From contig NZ_CP017689.1 in assembly GCF_001831495.1 (NCBI RefSeq), positions 1,550,001 through 1,614,000 on the forward strand: 64,000 nt of DNA, given 5' to 3'. Source of the stretch: Thalassotalea crassostreae (GTDB taxonomy: Bacteria > Pseudomonadota > Gammaproteobacteria > Enterobacterales > Alteromonadaceae). The translations under genes and the position numbers were made by a program. Numbering within the stretch: position 1 is the first letter of the stretch; every line of letters starts with the position of its first letter. Shown piece after piece: positions 37,573-46,858 of the stretch. The notes beneath the pieces were generated by a model that searched no databases, was not told where the DNA came from, and saw only the letters and a list, made by a program, of their open reading frames with translations.

Positions 37573-39372
37573 TTACCAGTCACGATCGACTTTCGTTTGT
37601 TTTTTATTATGCGGTGCACGTTCAGTTAAGTTCCGTTGCTCAGCTTGTTTAAGTATTTCTTCGGCTGTTGCGTTTGGCGGTGGTAGCTCAACATTTTCGA
37701 GCGCTACACTGCTACTGTCACTCTGCTTGGACTGTTGCTCTTTACTTTGTTCTGATTCATTAGTTTGTTCATCATTTTGTTGCTCATTGTCTTTTGATTC
37801 AGACTCTTGTTGCTTTTTACTTTCTTGCTCTTGATCAGATTGTTGATCTTGAGTTTGTTGTTCGTCACTGTTGTTATCTTCCTCGATTTGTCGCATCACT
37901 AACCATTCTAAGTTTTGCTGACTGGCCTTATGATTCGGCTCATACAGTAATATTCCTCTCAAAAGGTCGGCAGCTTGCGAGTAATAGATTTCAGGATCGA
38001 TGTATTCTTCATCGTCCATATAACCATCAAGACGATTTTCATAAGAGCTATCATCGTACTCGTCAAAAACTTCTTCCTCCGTATTCAAATAACTATCGAG
38101 TTGCTGAGTCAAATCTTCAGCATGATTAATGAGACTTGTCGCTAAGTTATAGTTGGCGGTTATTACAACGTTTGATTTGTTCGTGTGATTGGCTATATAG
38201 CGGTAAACTTCTGCAGCACGCTCAGGAGTTTTATCAAATAACGAACGGGCAAAAGCAAATTGTTCGTTTATTTTAAGTGTTGCTAAATATTCTTGTGATG
38301 TATCGATAAAGTGTTCTATCGCAGCTATCTCGCTGGTATTTGCTTGGTTAGGTAAAGCCTGACTATTAAAAGATAGTAAGACTAATCCGGTTAGCCAAAA
38401 TTTTGTACCTCGTAACCAACATATAATTTGTGCTAATAATGCGATAAATAAACAATAAGGGTAGCCCTGTTGGTAGGTTAGAACTTGGCCTTTAGTTTGT
38501 TCTTTACTTGGCCAAACTTGCTTTAGTTTTTCAATAATCTTAACTAAATCAAATGTTGCAGTGGCCACCGGTATAAACATTCCTTGTTCGGCACCTTCAG
38601 CTAAATTTCGTAAATTATCAGTGTGCATGCGACTCCATACTTCACTACCTTGATAGAACTGCCATCCGTTGCCATCTCGAGTAGGGATGCGAGCACCAAA
38701 CTCACTATCACCTAAACCGATGACAATAAGGCGGGCTCCCAGTTCATTGAGTTTAGTTAGTGCTCGTTGTGGTTGGCTGCCTAAATCTTCACCGTCACTT
38801 ATTAAGATAATATCCATTGCGCTAGATTGATTTTTCTCACTCATCTTATCGAGTACTTTAAAGAGGGCATCTTCTATGCGAGTACCACCTTGTGCAACAG
38901 TGTCAGTATTGACCTGTTGAAGTAAGAAGTTAAAAAATGTCTTGTCATTGGTTAATGGCGACTGGATAGAAGTAGAGCCGGCAAAAACCACCAAACCAAA
39001 ACGGTCGGCTTTACTGGCGTTAATTGTATTTTGAATTGCCTGCCGTGCGACTTCAAGTCGATTAGGCCTTGCATCGTTTGCTAACATTGAACGGGAAACA
39101 TCAAGTACAAATACCAAATCTCGGCCTTTACTTTCACCACCTTGAGGCTGTGGATCCCACCCCGGTCTTGCTAATGCCAATACAAGCATAGAGATGGTAA
39201 TCAACATTAACGTTGGTTGAAGATAAAGCCTCTGTTGGCTAATGTCTACGGCGCTAAAACTTTTTAAATCGAGGACACTTTGCTGTTGGTGAAAACGATT
39301 AATCAAAAGCCAACAAGGCAGCAATAATAATAGCCACAGCCAGTGCGGCTGAAGAAATGTAAAATAACTCAT
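37573..39372 (-). CDS. batB: BatB-like VWA membrane protein fused to BatC-like TPR and Gln/Ser-rich tail
   Basis: 599 residues from ATG 39372 (TAAGGAAA ribosome site; overlaps the batA stop as ATGA, indicating coupling). Two N-terminal membrane helices, then a von Willebrand A domain with MIDAS DVSRS (Asp91, Ser93, Ser95) and LISDGED, a helix near 320, a TPR-type segment (about 345-470), and a low-complexity acidic Gln/Glu/Ser tail (about 480-585). The C-terminal part is the BatC counterpart. The tail is long even for this family and is likely disordered. Confidence 0.87.
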   Translation of the reverse strand: MSYFTFLQPHWLWLLLLLPCWLLINRFHQQQSVLDLKSFSAVDISQQRLYLQPTLMLITISMLVLALARPGWDPQPQGGESKGRDLVFVLDVSRSMLANDARPNRLEVARQAIQNTINASKADRFGLVVFAGSTSIQSPLTNDKTFFNFLLQQVNTDTVAQGGTRIEDALFKVLDKMSEKNQSSAMDIILISDGEDLGSQPQRALTKLNELGARLIVIGLGDSEFGARIPTRDGNGWQFYQGSEVWSRMHTDNLRNLAEGAEQGMFIPVATATFDLVKIIEKLKQVWPSKEQTKGQVLTYQQGYPYCLFIALLAQIICWLRGTKFWLTGLVLLSFNSQALPNQANTSEIAAIEHFIDTSQEYLATLKINEQFAFARSLFDKTPERAAEVYRYIANHTNKSNVVITANYNLATSLINHAEDLTQQLDSYLNTEEEVFDEYDDSSYENRLDGYMDDEEYIDPEIYYSQAADLLRGILLYEPNHKASQQNLEWLVMRQIEEDNNSDEQQTQDQQSDQEQESKKQQESESKDNEQQNDEQTNESEQSKEQQSKQSDSSSVALENVELPPPNATAEEILKQAEQRNLTERAPHNKKQTKVDRDW

Positions 39373-40418
39373 GTTTGTTTCCTTAGCCATGTTGCGTTGG
39401 CAATATTCGCTAAGAAAATGAATAATAATGATAGTAATACAGGCCAGTGAAAAACGGCCTGTTTGTCTTCAAAAATAACCCGCTGAAGGCTAGACGTTTC
39501 TAGTTCATTAATTGATTGATAAATTTTGTGAAGTGATTCAAAGTTGTGCGCTTTTTGGAAAACACCGCCGGTGCTTTGTGCCATTGCCTGCAATGTCCAA
39601 TCGGTGGATACAATCGTTTGCTGAAACTGAATTGTTTTACCTTCATCATTAACAAGGCTGCTTGTGTCATTATCACCAATACTGATGGTATAAATCTTTA
39701 TTCCCCATTGCTCTGCCATGGCCGCAGCCATTAATGGGTCATAACTGCCACTGTTATTTTCGCCATCAGTAAGTAATATGATCACTTTACTTTTTATCGT
39801 GTCATTTTCTAGCCCTAACGAGGTTTCATAATGGTTTAATTGTGCAGCAGCAAGGGCAGTAGCATCGCCAAATGCGGTGCCGTCTTCATTTGGTCTTGTC
39901 GAAGTCGTAATTGCGTTGGTCATATCCACTAATGCGTCATGAGCATTGGTAAGAGGCACTAGTGTGTCAGGGTAACGGGCAAAGGTGATCACCGAAATAA
40001 GATCGTTAGGTCGTCCTGTTAATTTGTCATTATCGCCAAGTACAAACTGCATTAGTGCTTTCTTGGCAACTTCCATTCGCGGCTTTTTATCGCCATCGAT
40101 TTCCATATAAAAATCCATCGAGGTGGATATATCAACAACCATAGAAATTGCGATCCCTTGTGATTGCTCCGATAGTCGTTGCTTTTTAACAAACGGCTGC
40201 GCCATTGCAATAATCATCCCTGTTAAAGCAAATATATGCAGCCAAGGAACGAACGATAAAAACTTTTCTCGAGAGCTTTTCGGCAAGCTTGTTAGCAATT
40301 CAGTATTTGAGTACTGATGTTTGCTGCTGACTTTTGAATTCTCTTTAAAGTTTCTTAAGCAAAATATAGGTATGAGTATTAATAACCAAAGTAACGCAGG
40401 ATATTCGAAATTAGGCAT
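39369..40418 (-). CDS. batA: BatA-like VWA membrane protein
   Basis: 349 residues from ATG 40418, supported by a TTAGGGA site upstream. N-terminal helix, second helix near 58-76, VWA domain with MIDAS DISTS (Asp96, Ser98, Ser100) and LLTDGENNSGS, and a C-terminal helix ending NIANATWL. Overlaps the upstream gene by 8 bp. With MoxR, VWA proteins form chaperone-like complexes; the metal ligands of the VWA domain are intact. Confidence 0.88.
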   Translation of the reverse strand: MPNFEYPALLWLLILIPIFCLRNFKENSKVSSKHQYSNTELLTSLPKSSREKFLSFVPWLHIFALTGMIIAMAQPFVKKQRLSEQSQGIAISMVVDISTSMDFYMEIDGDKKPRMEVAKKALMQFVLGDNDKLTGRPNDLISVITFARYPDTLVPLTNAHDALVDMTNAITTSTRPNEDGTAFGDATALAAAQLNHYETSLGLENDTIKSKVIILLTDGENNSGSYDPLMAAAMAEQWGIKIYTISIGDNDTSSLVNDEGKTIQFQQTIVSTDWTLQAMAQSTGGVFQKAHNFESLHKIYQSINELETSSLQRVIFEDKQAVFHWPVLLSLLFIFLANIANATWLRKQT

Positions 40419-41349
40419 TGTTAGTATCCCTAACATCTTTGTTTTTAATATTTAGGCACAGTTCACATAACTCGATATATTTTTGTTTATTGTTGTTGCT
40501 AAATCGAGCGGAAGTAAACTCTTTACTCAACGCCAAATTTTGCACTTTTATTTCTACTGACAATGGATCGAAACCAAGGTGATCTTGTATGCATTGTTGG
40601 AGCATTTTCCAGTCGTAATTGTCATCATTATTGGCATTGTCGATAAGTATTTGGGGCGAAGTCAAATTGCTACTTATTAATGTTTTATGATCTTTTTGTG
40701 CCACTATTTTCTGTTGCATGCGAAATGCTATAAAAGTAATACCTATAGCCATCAAGGCTAACGCTAAGGCCACCAATACTGGCTTGTCGCTATTGACTTC
40801 CTCTAACTGATGGAAAGGTTCAAGCCCCTGCAGTCTTGGTTTAATAGACGGTTTAGCTGACGTATTGAAGTCATTCATGTTATCAGTAGAATCAAAGCTT
40901 GAAGAAACTTCTATCTCTGGTGAGACAATTAATTGACTACTGTGCTGGTTGCCTAAATAGCTTTGGATAAGCATATTCTCAAAATTATAAATACCAGAGA
41001 TTGGTGCAATAAGCTCTATATTATAGGTAACTTTCCATGCAAGAGCTGTTTTTGAGTTTTCACTTGTTAATAGATAAGGCAGACTTTTTTTATGTTCAAT
41101 CAGGGTAAAAGGCTGCCAATCAAATTGGCTTGGTTCAAAGTAAATATCAACACCATCTCGGTACTCAATATCTATCTCAATACTCGTTTGTTGACCTGGC
41201 GTCAATTGCTTTTGTAGGACTGTCATTGTCGCCTTTAAGTGGGGAGATTCACTGACCTTGGCGTTTGCGACGCTAATGAAGTAGGCGTTGACAACGAAAG
41301 TGATAGCAACATAAGCAGATAATAATAGTGTTTTAACCACCCGTTTCAC
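40411..41349 (-). CDS. Bat-operon membrane protein, DUF4381-position, unknown function
   Basis: 312 residues. Starts with GTG at 41349 or at 41340; the latter is spaced better from GAGGG. Signal peptide, a beta-rich periplasmic domain (about 35-165) of the kind seen at the start of BatD, a single helix near 193-212 and a cytoplasmic C-terminus with a helical LALSKEFTSARFSNNNKQKYIELC block. It occupies the place of the small DUF4381 gene in other moxR operons and its C-terminal part may be homologous. Overlaps DUF58 and batA genes, so tightly coupled. Confidence 0.65.
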   Translation of the reverse strand: MKRVVKTLLLSAYVAITFVVNAYFISVANAKVSESPHLKATMTVLQKQLTPGQQTSIEIDIEYRDGVDIYFEPSQFDWQPFTLIEHKKSLPYLLTSENSKTALAWKVTYNIELIAPISGIYNFENMLIQSYLGNQHSSQLIVSPEIEVSSSFDSTDNMNDFNTSAKPSIKPRLQGLEPFHQLEEVNSDKPVLVALALALMAIGITFIAFRMQQKIVAQKDHKTLISSNLTSPQILIDNANNDDNYDWKMLQQCIQDHLGFDPLSVEIKVQNLALSKEFTSARFSNNNKQKYIELCELCLNIKNKDVRDTNNA

Positions 41350-42226
41350 CCTCGGTTCTTAATCTTCTTGTTTCAAAAAACTCTAACAATGTGGCAACAG
41401 GATCATCAACGAGCGTATGAGACAACAAGTCGACACCACTTTGAGAAAATTGCAGATCGCGTTGTTTAATCCTTTGTTGCATTTGTTCGTTAAATGTTTG
41501 GCGAACATTATCGTTATTACAATCGATAGTCTTTTGCTGTTTATTTTCACTATCGGAAAATTGAAACAGGCCTCGTTTCGGTAATGTGAGCTCTTTCGGG
41601 TCGTCAATTGCAATAGCAAGTAATTCATGTTGTTGAGCTAAAATAGCTAATTCTTGTTGGTAGCTATCATCACTGAAAAAGTCAGAAATCAAAATGATAA
41701 TTGAACGTTTAAGACTAAGTTCATTAAGATGTTTGAGCGCTAGTTTAATATTAGTTTTGACAGTGTCATTTGCTGGCATTAACAGTGTGCTTAAGCAGCG
41801 CATTAATTGACTTCTGCCTCTAGCAGGCGGCAAGTACTCGTCAATACTATGACTAAATTGCAATAAACCAATACGGTCATTATTGGCCAAAGCAGCGCTG
41901 CCAAGTAAGCCGCAAAACTGTGCTGCAACGTATGAACGGGAGGTTTTATCTGTAGTAAAATTAAAAGAGGGTGAGTTGTCTACAATGAAAATAAGATTAA
42001 GTTCACGCTCTTCATGAAATCGCTTTATATGAACTTCGCCGGTTCGAGCCGTAACATTCCAGTCAATAGTTCGAACGTCATCACCTAGAGCATACGGACG
42101 CACTTCATCAAACTCGACGCCTTGCCCTTTAAAGGCACTATGGTAGTGCCCGCTTAACAAGTGAGTTGATTTGTGTCGACAATACAGCTGTAATTGCTGC
42201 AAGCGTTGTTCAAATTGATCAATCAT
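41333..42226 (-). CDS. DUF58 domain protein of moxR operon
   Basis: 297 residues, soluble. The core motif YALGDDVRTIDWNVTAR at 52-68 defines DUF58, followed by a VWA-like fold with IVDNSPS in the MIDAS place. In other bacteria DUF58 proteins always accompany MoxR and are thought to help substrate engagement. Starts 23 bp after the moxR stop; ribosome site is weak. Confidence 0.9.
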   Translation of the reverse strand: MIDQFEQRLQQLQLYCRHKSTHLLSGHYHSAFKGQGVEFDEVRPYALGDDVRTIDWNVTARTGEVHIKRFHEERELNLIFIVDNSPSFNFTTDKTSRSYVAAQFCGLLGSAALANNDRIGLLQFSHSIDEYLPPARGRSQLMRCLSTLLMPANDTVKTNIKLALKHLNELSLKRSIIILISDFFSDDSYQQELAILAQQHELLAIAIDDPKELTLPKRGLFQFSDSENKQQKTIDCNNDNVRQTFNEQMQQRIKQRDLQFSQSGVDLLSHTLVDDPVATLLEFFETRRLRTEGETGG

Positions 42227-42249
42227 TGGTTTTGTAAAATAACTTCTGG

Positions 42250-43236
42250 TTATTCATTTGGAATGGCTACTTGCGCAAGTATCTGTTCAATGATTTGCTC
42301 GGAGCTAATATGTTGAGCTTGAGCCTTGTAGCTAAGGGCAATACGGTGGCGTAATACGTCAGGCACCAATGATCGGATATCACTAGGTTGAACATGATCT
42401 CGACCTTCTAGTACCGCTAGGGCTCGTGCTGCCATTGCTAAGTTAATTGTTGCACGGGGAGATGCTCCAAAACGTATTAAGTCTGACAATGGTAAATTGT
42501 ATTGTTCGGGGTGTCTCGTTGCTGTAACTAAATGCAAAATGTACTTTTCAAGTGTTGCATCAAGATAAACATCACTCATAAGTTGGCATAGTTGCTCTAT
42601 ATCAGCACTCGATAATATCGCTGAAACGGTTGGTTTCTTCTTGCTTGGTTTTGACATACGTCGCAATACTTCAAGTTCATCATCAAACTCTGGATAATCC
42701 ACTTTTAATTTGAACATAAAGCGATCTACTTGTGCTTCAGGTAATGGGTAAGTACCTTCTTGTTCAATTGGATTTTGTGTTGCTAATACCAAAAATGGTT
42801 GCGGCAGTGGGTGAATGGTTTTGCCTAAGGTAACTTGTTTTTCTTGCATAGCCTCAAGTAATGCAGATTGTACTTTAGCGGGGGAGCGATTGATTTCATC
42901 TGCCAATACGATATTTGCAAAAATAGGTCCTTTTTGAGTGTCAAACTCGCCACTACTTGGGTTATAAATTTGTGTACCAGTTAAATCACCTGGTAATAAA
43001 TCTGGTGTAAATTGAACGCGGCTAAAATCTAGACCTAGTGCCTGCGCTAAAGTATTTACGGTTAAAGTTTTAGCTAAACCTGGTATACCTTCTATTAAAA
43101 CGTGGCTTTGACACATTAAAGCGATAATCAATCGTTGCACTAATGCATCTTGACCAACAATTACCTTGCTTATTTCTTCGCGAAGCCTGCCAATATTAGT
43201 CATCAAGTTCTGCTCGGAAGAGTTTTCTATTTCCAT
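42250..43236 (-). CDS. moxR: MoxR-family AAA+ ATPase
   Basis: 328 residues. Walker A GIPGLAKT at 50-57, Walker B IVLADEIN at 109-116, sensor ATQNP and the LPEAQVDRFMFKL arginine-finger block are intact, and the AAA lid follows. First gene of the moxR-DUF58-unknown-batA-batBC-batDE operon. MoxR proteins drive maturation or assembly of protein complexes; this one sits amid sulfatases, so a role in envelope enzyme maturation is conceivable but unproven. It is divergent from a sulfatase, sharing a 221-bp promoter region with site E. Confidence 0.93.
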   Translation of the reverse strand: MEIENSSEQNLMTNIGRLREEISKVIVGQDALVQRLIIALMCQSHVLIEGIPGLAKTLTVNTLAQALGLDFSRVQFTPDLLPGDLTGTQIYNPSSGEFDTQKGPIFANIVLADEINRSPAKVQSALLEAMQEKQVTLGKTIHPLPQPFLVLATQNPIEQEGTYPLPEAQVDRFMFKLKVDYPEFDDELEVLRRMSKPSKKKPTVSAILSSADIEQLCQLMSDVYLDATLEKYILHLVTATRHPEQYNLPLSDLIRFGASPRATINLAMAARALAVLEGRDHVQPSDIRSLVPDVLRHRIALSYKAQAQHISSEQIIEQILAQVAIPNE

Positions 43237-43337
43237 TTGGGTACTCTTATTTTATTTTTGCTTGGGTTGCGGCTCTTTGGCACTACAGTAGTCATATAAC
43301 TTTAATCGGAATGACTTAAGTATAAAAGCAAAACTGT

Positions 43338-43354
43338 TGTAAAGTTGTGTAAAT
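43338..43354 (+). promoter_or_regulatory. TGTAAAG direct repeat (site E)
   Basis: TGTAAAG at 43338 and TGTAAAT at 43348, period 10, 104 bp before the sulfatase ATG at 43458. It is followed by a likely -10 region ATATTATAGTAAAAA (from 43385) that is identical over 15 bases to one after site F. Confidence 0.6.
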
Positions 43355-43457
43355 ACTACTGTACTTGTTTTTATTTTGTGTTGTATATTATAGTAAAAAT
43401 ACACTCGGGTGTTATTCATTAACGCTGAATAATAATGAAAAGACGATAGGAAATAAA

Positions 43458-44939
43458 ATGAGTTTTCTCAAGACCTCATTGGCTATGGCCATATTTATCA
43501 CTAGTATGCTTACACAAGCAGCACAAACTCGACCTAACATAGTATTGATCTTGGCCGACGATGTTAGTCCAGATATGTTTAGTGCATTTGGCCAAGAGGG
43601 AGCAGCAAGCACCCCAAATATTGATAAGTTGGCCGCAAAAGGCGTTATGTTTAAAACGGCGTATGCCACGGCCAAGTGCGCATCAAGTCGCGTGGAAATC
43701 ATGACCGGGCGTTATGCTAACACTACTGGTGTATACGTTAATGAGATTTGGATGGGAGATTCTCGTCACAATGTATATTCCGATAACATTCCTTTTAGTA
43801 AGATGCTTAAAGATGCAGGTTATGCAACTGCGATTACCGGCAAATGGCATGCTGGAGTACAAATGCCCTATGAGGATGTGCTTGCCTTTGATGAGTATGC
43901 GCTGTGGGAAAGTTCGAAATACATTGCCGCTTTAGCTGGGTCACCTAAATTTACAGGTTTAATGGAAGATCATAAAACCACATCACGTTATTGGCACCCT
44001 GGCTTTGTAAAAAATGGCAAGTTAATGGCGACTAAACCTTCCGATTACAGCTTAGATATTGAAGCTGACTTTATAATGGAGTTTATGGAAAAAAACGTGA
44101 AAGCGAATAAGCCGTTTTTAGCCTATTGGCCAACGGTTGCACCACATGGAACTCGAACCGGAATGCCTACCAACCCATTACGGGGCAAGCAAGGGAGTTT
44201 AGCTGCAGAAGAAGGTGATGAGAAAAACGAAGACGAAGTGCGTTTTAAATCACTGATCGAATATTTAGATTTAAAAGTTGGTGAAGTAGTCGCTAAAGTA
44301 GAGTCATTAGGCATTAGTGATAATACTATTATTATTTTTACCTCTGATAATGGTACTGCGGTTACGGCTAAAACCCGTGGCGTTGAAAGAGGCTCACATG
44401 TTGTTCATATTGCCGCTGGCGCAGGGGTTATAAAACGTGGTGCTACCGATGAATTAACTGACCTATCAGATATTACCCCGACGTTAATTGACTTAGCCCA
44501 AGCTTGGGACCATGTACCTGAAGGACATAAATTTGACGGTAAAAGCCTGAAAAATTTTTATACTGGAAAAACCGACGAGCACCGTGATTGGATTTATGGT
44601 TATGCCGCTACTTCGCAACTATTTCGTACTAAAAACTATATGCTTGAAGTGGTTAATCCTGTGATGGGCATGCCAAATGGACGTTTTTATTATACCGCTG
44701 ATAATCGTTTTGGTCATGGCTATATATTGGCCGATGGAAATCCTGAACATGCAAAAGCCCGTGCCAAGTTTGACTCATTTATGGCACAACTACCGGCAAT
44801 AACCAAAGAGCATCCACATTGGAAAACTAAAACAGGTAAAAAAGTATTAAAGAGTTTAGCTAAACCAGCTGTTAAAGAAAAACACCTTTATAATCATCGA
44901 GATTATAAACGTTATGATGAAACATATACTGATAACTAG
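43458..44939 (+). CDS. S1 family sulfatase with CASSR motif
   Basis: 493 residues from ATG 43458, preceded by ATAGGAAAT; upstream in-frame codons give no signal peptide at the start. Signal peptide ends near QAAQ (residue 22). ADDV at 33-36, formylglycine motif CASSR (Cys74), GKWH, APH, and TSDNG with RGSH follow. Third motif residue is Ser, as in the sulfatase at 23616, differing from the usual Pro/Ala. The last 80 residues lack the usual long C-terminal domain pattern. Likely its own transcription unit under site E. Confidence 0.9.
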   Translation: MSFLKTSLAMAIFITSMLTQAAQTRPNIVLILADDVSPDMFSAFGQEGAASTPNIDKLAAKGVMFKTAYATAKCASSRVEIMTGRYANTTGVYVNEIWMGDSRHNVYSDNIPFSKMLKDAGYATAITGKWHAGVQMPYEDVLAFDEYALWESSKYIAALAGSPKFTGLMEDHKTTSRYWHPGFVKNGKLMATKPSDYSLDIEADFIMEFMEKNVKANKPFLAYWPTVAPHGTRTGMPTNPLRGKQGSLAAEEGDEKNEDEVRFKSLIEYLDLKVGEVVAKVESLGISDNTIIIFTSDNGTAVTAKTRGVERGSHVVHIAAGAGVIKRGATDELTDLSDITPTLIDLAQAWDHVPEGHKFDGKSLKNFYTGKTDEHRDWIYGYAATSQLFRTKNYMLEVVNPVMGMPNGRFYYTADNRFGHGYILADGNPEHAKARAKFDSFMAQLPAITKEHPHWKTKTGKKVLKSLAKPAVKEKHLYNHRDYKRYDETYTDN

Positions 44940-45053
44940 TCATAAATTTTGAGCTGGTGTAGCGGTTAAAGCTCTTTTATAAATGGTTAAATCATGATGA
45001 AACGTGGTTTATCCATTTTTTTTGCCGGTCGTATTTATCAGTGAACTAAAAAT

Positions 45054-45071
45054 TGTAAAGGGTATGTAAAG
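45054..45071 (+). promoter_or_regulatory. TGTAAAG direct repeat (site F)
   Basis: Two perfect TGTAAAG heptamers at 45054 and 45065, period 11. The sequence ATATTATAGTAAAAA from 45117, shared with site E's promoter, is a probable -10 region. Start codon of the sulfatase is GTG 45192. Confidence 0.6.
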
Positions 45072-45191
45072 CATACCGCTTTTTATTGACGATAAATGCT
45101 TAATAACTTATTGTGAATATTATAGTAAAAAGTCACTTTGTAGTTTGTTTGATGAACTCATGAATATATTAAAAATATTAAAGGTAATAGT

Positions 45192-46820
45192 GTGAATCTA
45201 TCTAAGCAAATAGAGAAGATAAATAAAATTTATTTTAAAGCAATATTATTAACTGCTTTAACTGGCTTAAGTGTCATCCTAGCCCCTTTAAATGCAACGG
45301 AAATAACGGCTAAGCAGCAACCTAATATTATTTATATTCTTGCCGATGACATGGGACAAGGTGATACGACGGCTTATAATTCAAACAGTAAAATACCTAC
45401 GCCTAACTTAAAGCGTTTGGCCGAAGAAGGAATGACTTTTACCAATGTCCATTCAAATTCTAGTGTTTGTACACCAACTCGCTATGGTGTTTTGACTGGG
45501 CGCTATGCGTGGCGAACCACTTTAAAAAATGGTGTCTATGGCGGTTACAGCCAGCATCTTATACCAACGATTCGAGAAACGGTTCCATCATTACTTAAGA
45601 AGCAAGGTTACGCTACTGCTGTGACAGGCAAGTGGCACTTAGGCATGGATATGGCTAGTAGTGATGGTAAGAAAATTCATAAAGGTTATGGTGAAAATGC
45701 TGATTTAAGCAAGCCTATTAAAAATGGCCCTAATGCAGTGGGTTTTGATTATTATTATGGAATTTCAGCCTCATTAAATATGTCACCACATGCGTATATA
45801 GAGAACGATAAAGTACAAGGGGAACTTGTTTTTTTAAAAGACAAAAAATCGGTTAAGGGTGCTGGCTTAGTCGGTGCTAAAACAGGGTGGATGGCAAAGG
45901 ATTTTAAACAAGACCAAGTGCAAACGACCTTTATAAATAAAGCCATTGATTGGATAGAACAGCAGCAAAAATCAGACAGTAAAAAACCTTTCTTTGTTTA
46001 TATTCCGTTGAATTCACCTCATTCACCAATTGTTCCTAGCAAAGATTTTATCGGTAAAAGTGGTTTATCAGATCACGGTGACTTTACCATGGAAATGGAT
46101 TATGAAATTGGTCGCTTATTAAATGTCTTAGATAAATTGGGCATTACCGATAATACTATGGTTGTCTTTACCTCAGACAATGGCACTTCGCCAGCAGCTA
46201 AGCTAGATAAAATGCAAGCTCAAGGTCATTATTCAAGTATGGAATATAGAGGCCTAAAGGGATCGCTTTATGAAGGTGGTCATAGAGTACCATTTATTGT
46301 CCGCTGGCCAAATACGGTTAAAGCTGGTAGCACTACTAATTACCATGGCTCGTTAGTTGATATGATGGCAACTGCTGCAGACATTACAGGTACGTCACTT
46401 GCTGATAATACTGGCGAAGACAGTGTTAGCTTTTTACCTGTATTACAGGGAAAGAGCGTAGATGATAGTAAACGAGGTGTCGTTTATCATTCCGACGCAG
46501 GTTACTATTCCATAGCCCAAGGCAAGTGGAAATTAATATTGGATAAGAAGGGCGGTACACGCCGTTTAAACCCGAAAGATAAAAATAGCCCGGTTAAAAA
46601 TGCTGAAAATATTCAGCTGTTTAATATGAAAAATGATACTTCGGAGCGAGTGAGTGTTCATAAACAACACCCTGAAGTAGTCGCAAATTTAAGTAAATTA
46701 CTTAAAGAGTATATTGTTAAAGGGCGAAGTAATGGCAATGCGCCAGCCAGTAATGATGATATTGATGAAAAACTGAAAAATAAATGGCAAAGCTTATTAG
46801 GGGAACAAGTGACTCTATGA
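45192..46820 (+). CDS. S1 family sulfatase (CTPTR type)
   Basis: 542 residues from GTG 45192 with AAAGG 8 bases upstream. A longer n-region precedes the signal helix (cleavage near NATE, about 36). ADDM at 51-54, CTPTR with Cys93, GKWH, SPH in place of APH, SDNG and YEGGH are present, so the active site is complete. Resembles N-acetylgalactosamine-6-sulfatase/arylsulfatase A-type S1 enzymes. The next sulfatase starts about 40 bp after its stop; an ATG at 46817 overlaps the stop, so the two are co-translated or at least co-transcribed. Confidence 0.92.
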   Translation: MNLSKQIEKINKIYFKAILLTALTGLSVILAPLNATEITAKQQPNIIYILADDMGQGDTTAYNSNSKIPTPNLKRLAEEGMTFTNVHSNSSVCTPTRYGVLTGRYAWRTTLKNGVYGGYSQHLIPTIRETVPSLLKKQGYATAVTGKWHLGMDMASSDGKKIHKGYGENADLSKPIKNGPNAVGFDYYYGISASLNMSPHAYIENDKVQGELVFLKDKKSVKGAGLVGAKTGWMAKDFKQDQVQTTFINKAIDWIEQQQKSDSKKPFFVYIPLNSPHSPIVPSKDFIGKSGLSDHGDFTMEMDYEIGRLLNVLDKLGITDNTMVVFTSDNGTSPAAKLDKMQAQGHYSSMEYRGLKGSLYEGGHRVPFIVRWPNTVKAGSTTNYHGSLVDMMATAADITGTSLADNTGEDSVSFLPVLQGKSVDDSKRGVVYHSDAGYYSIAQGKWKLILDKKGGTRRLNPKDKNSPVKNAENIQLFNMKNDTSERVSVHKQHPEVVANLSKLLKEYIVKGRSNGNAPASNDDIDEKLKNKWQSLLGEQVTL

Positions 46821-46858
46821 TGTTTAGCTCCTACAAAAGTGACGAAGAAATAAAAACA

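Noticed and set aside
43365..43457. Upstream extension of the sulfatase at 43458
   Set aside because: The extra 31 residues cover the promoter region; ATG 43458 has a GGAAA site and a standard signal peptide.
46784..46858. Upstream extension of the sulfatase at 46859
   Set aside because: It would place charged residues before the signal peptide and overlap the preceding gene by 37 bp; ATG 46859 gives a normal signal sequence, though 46817 is not fully excluded.
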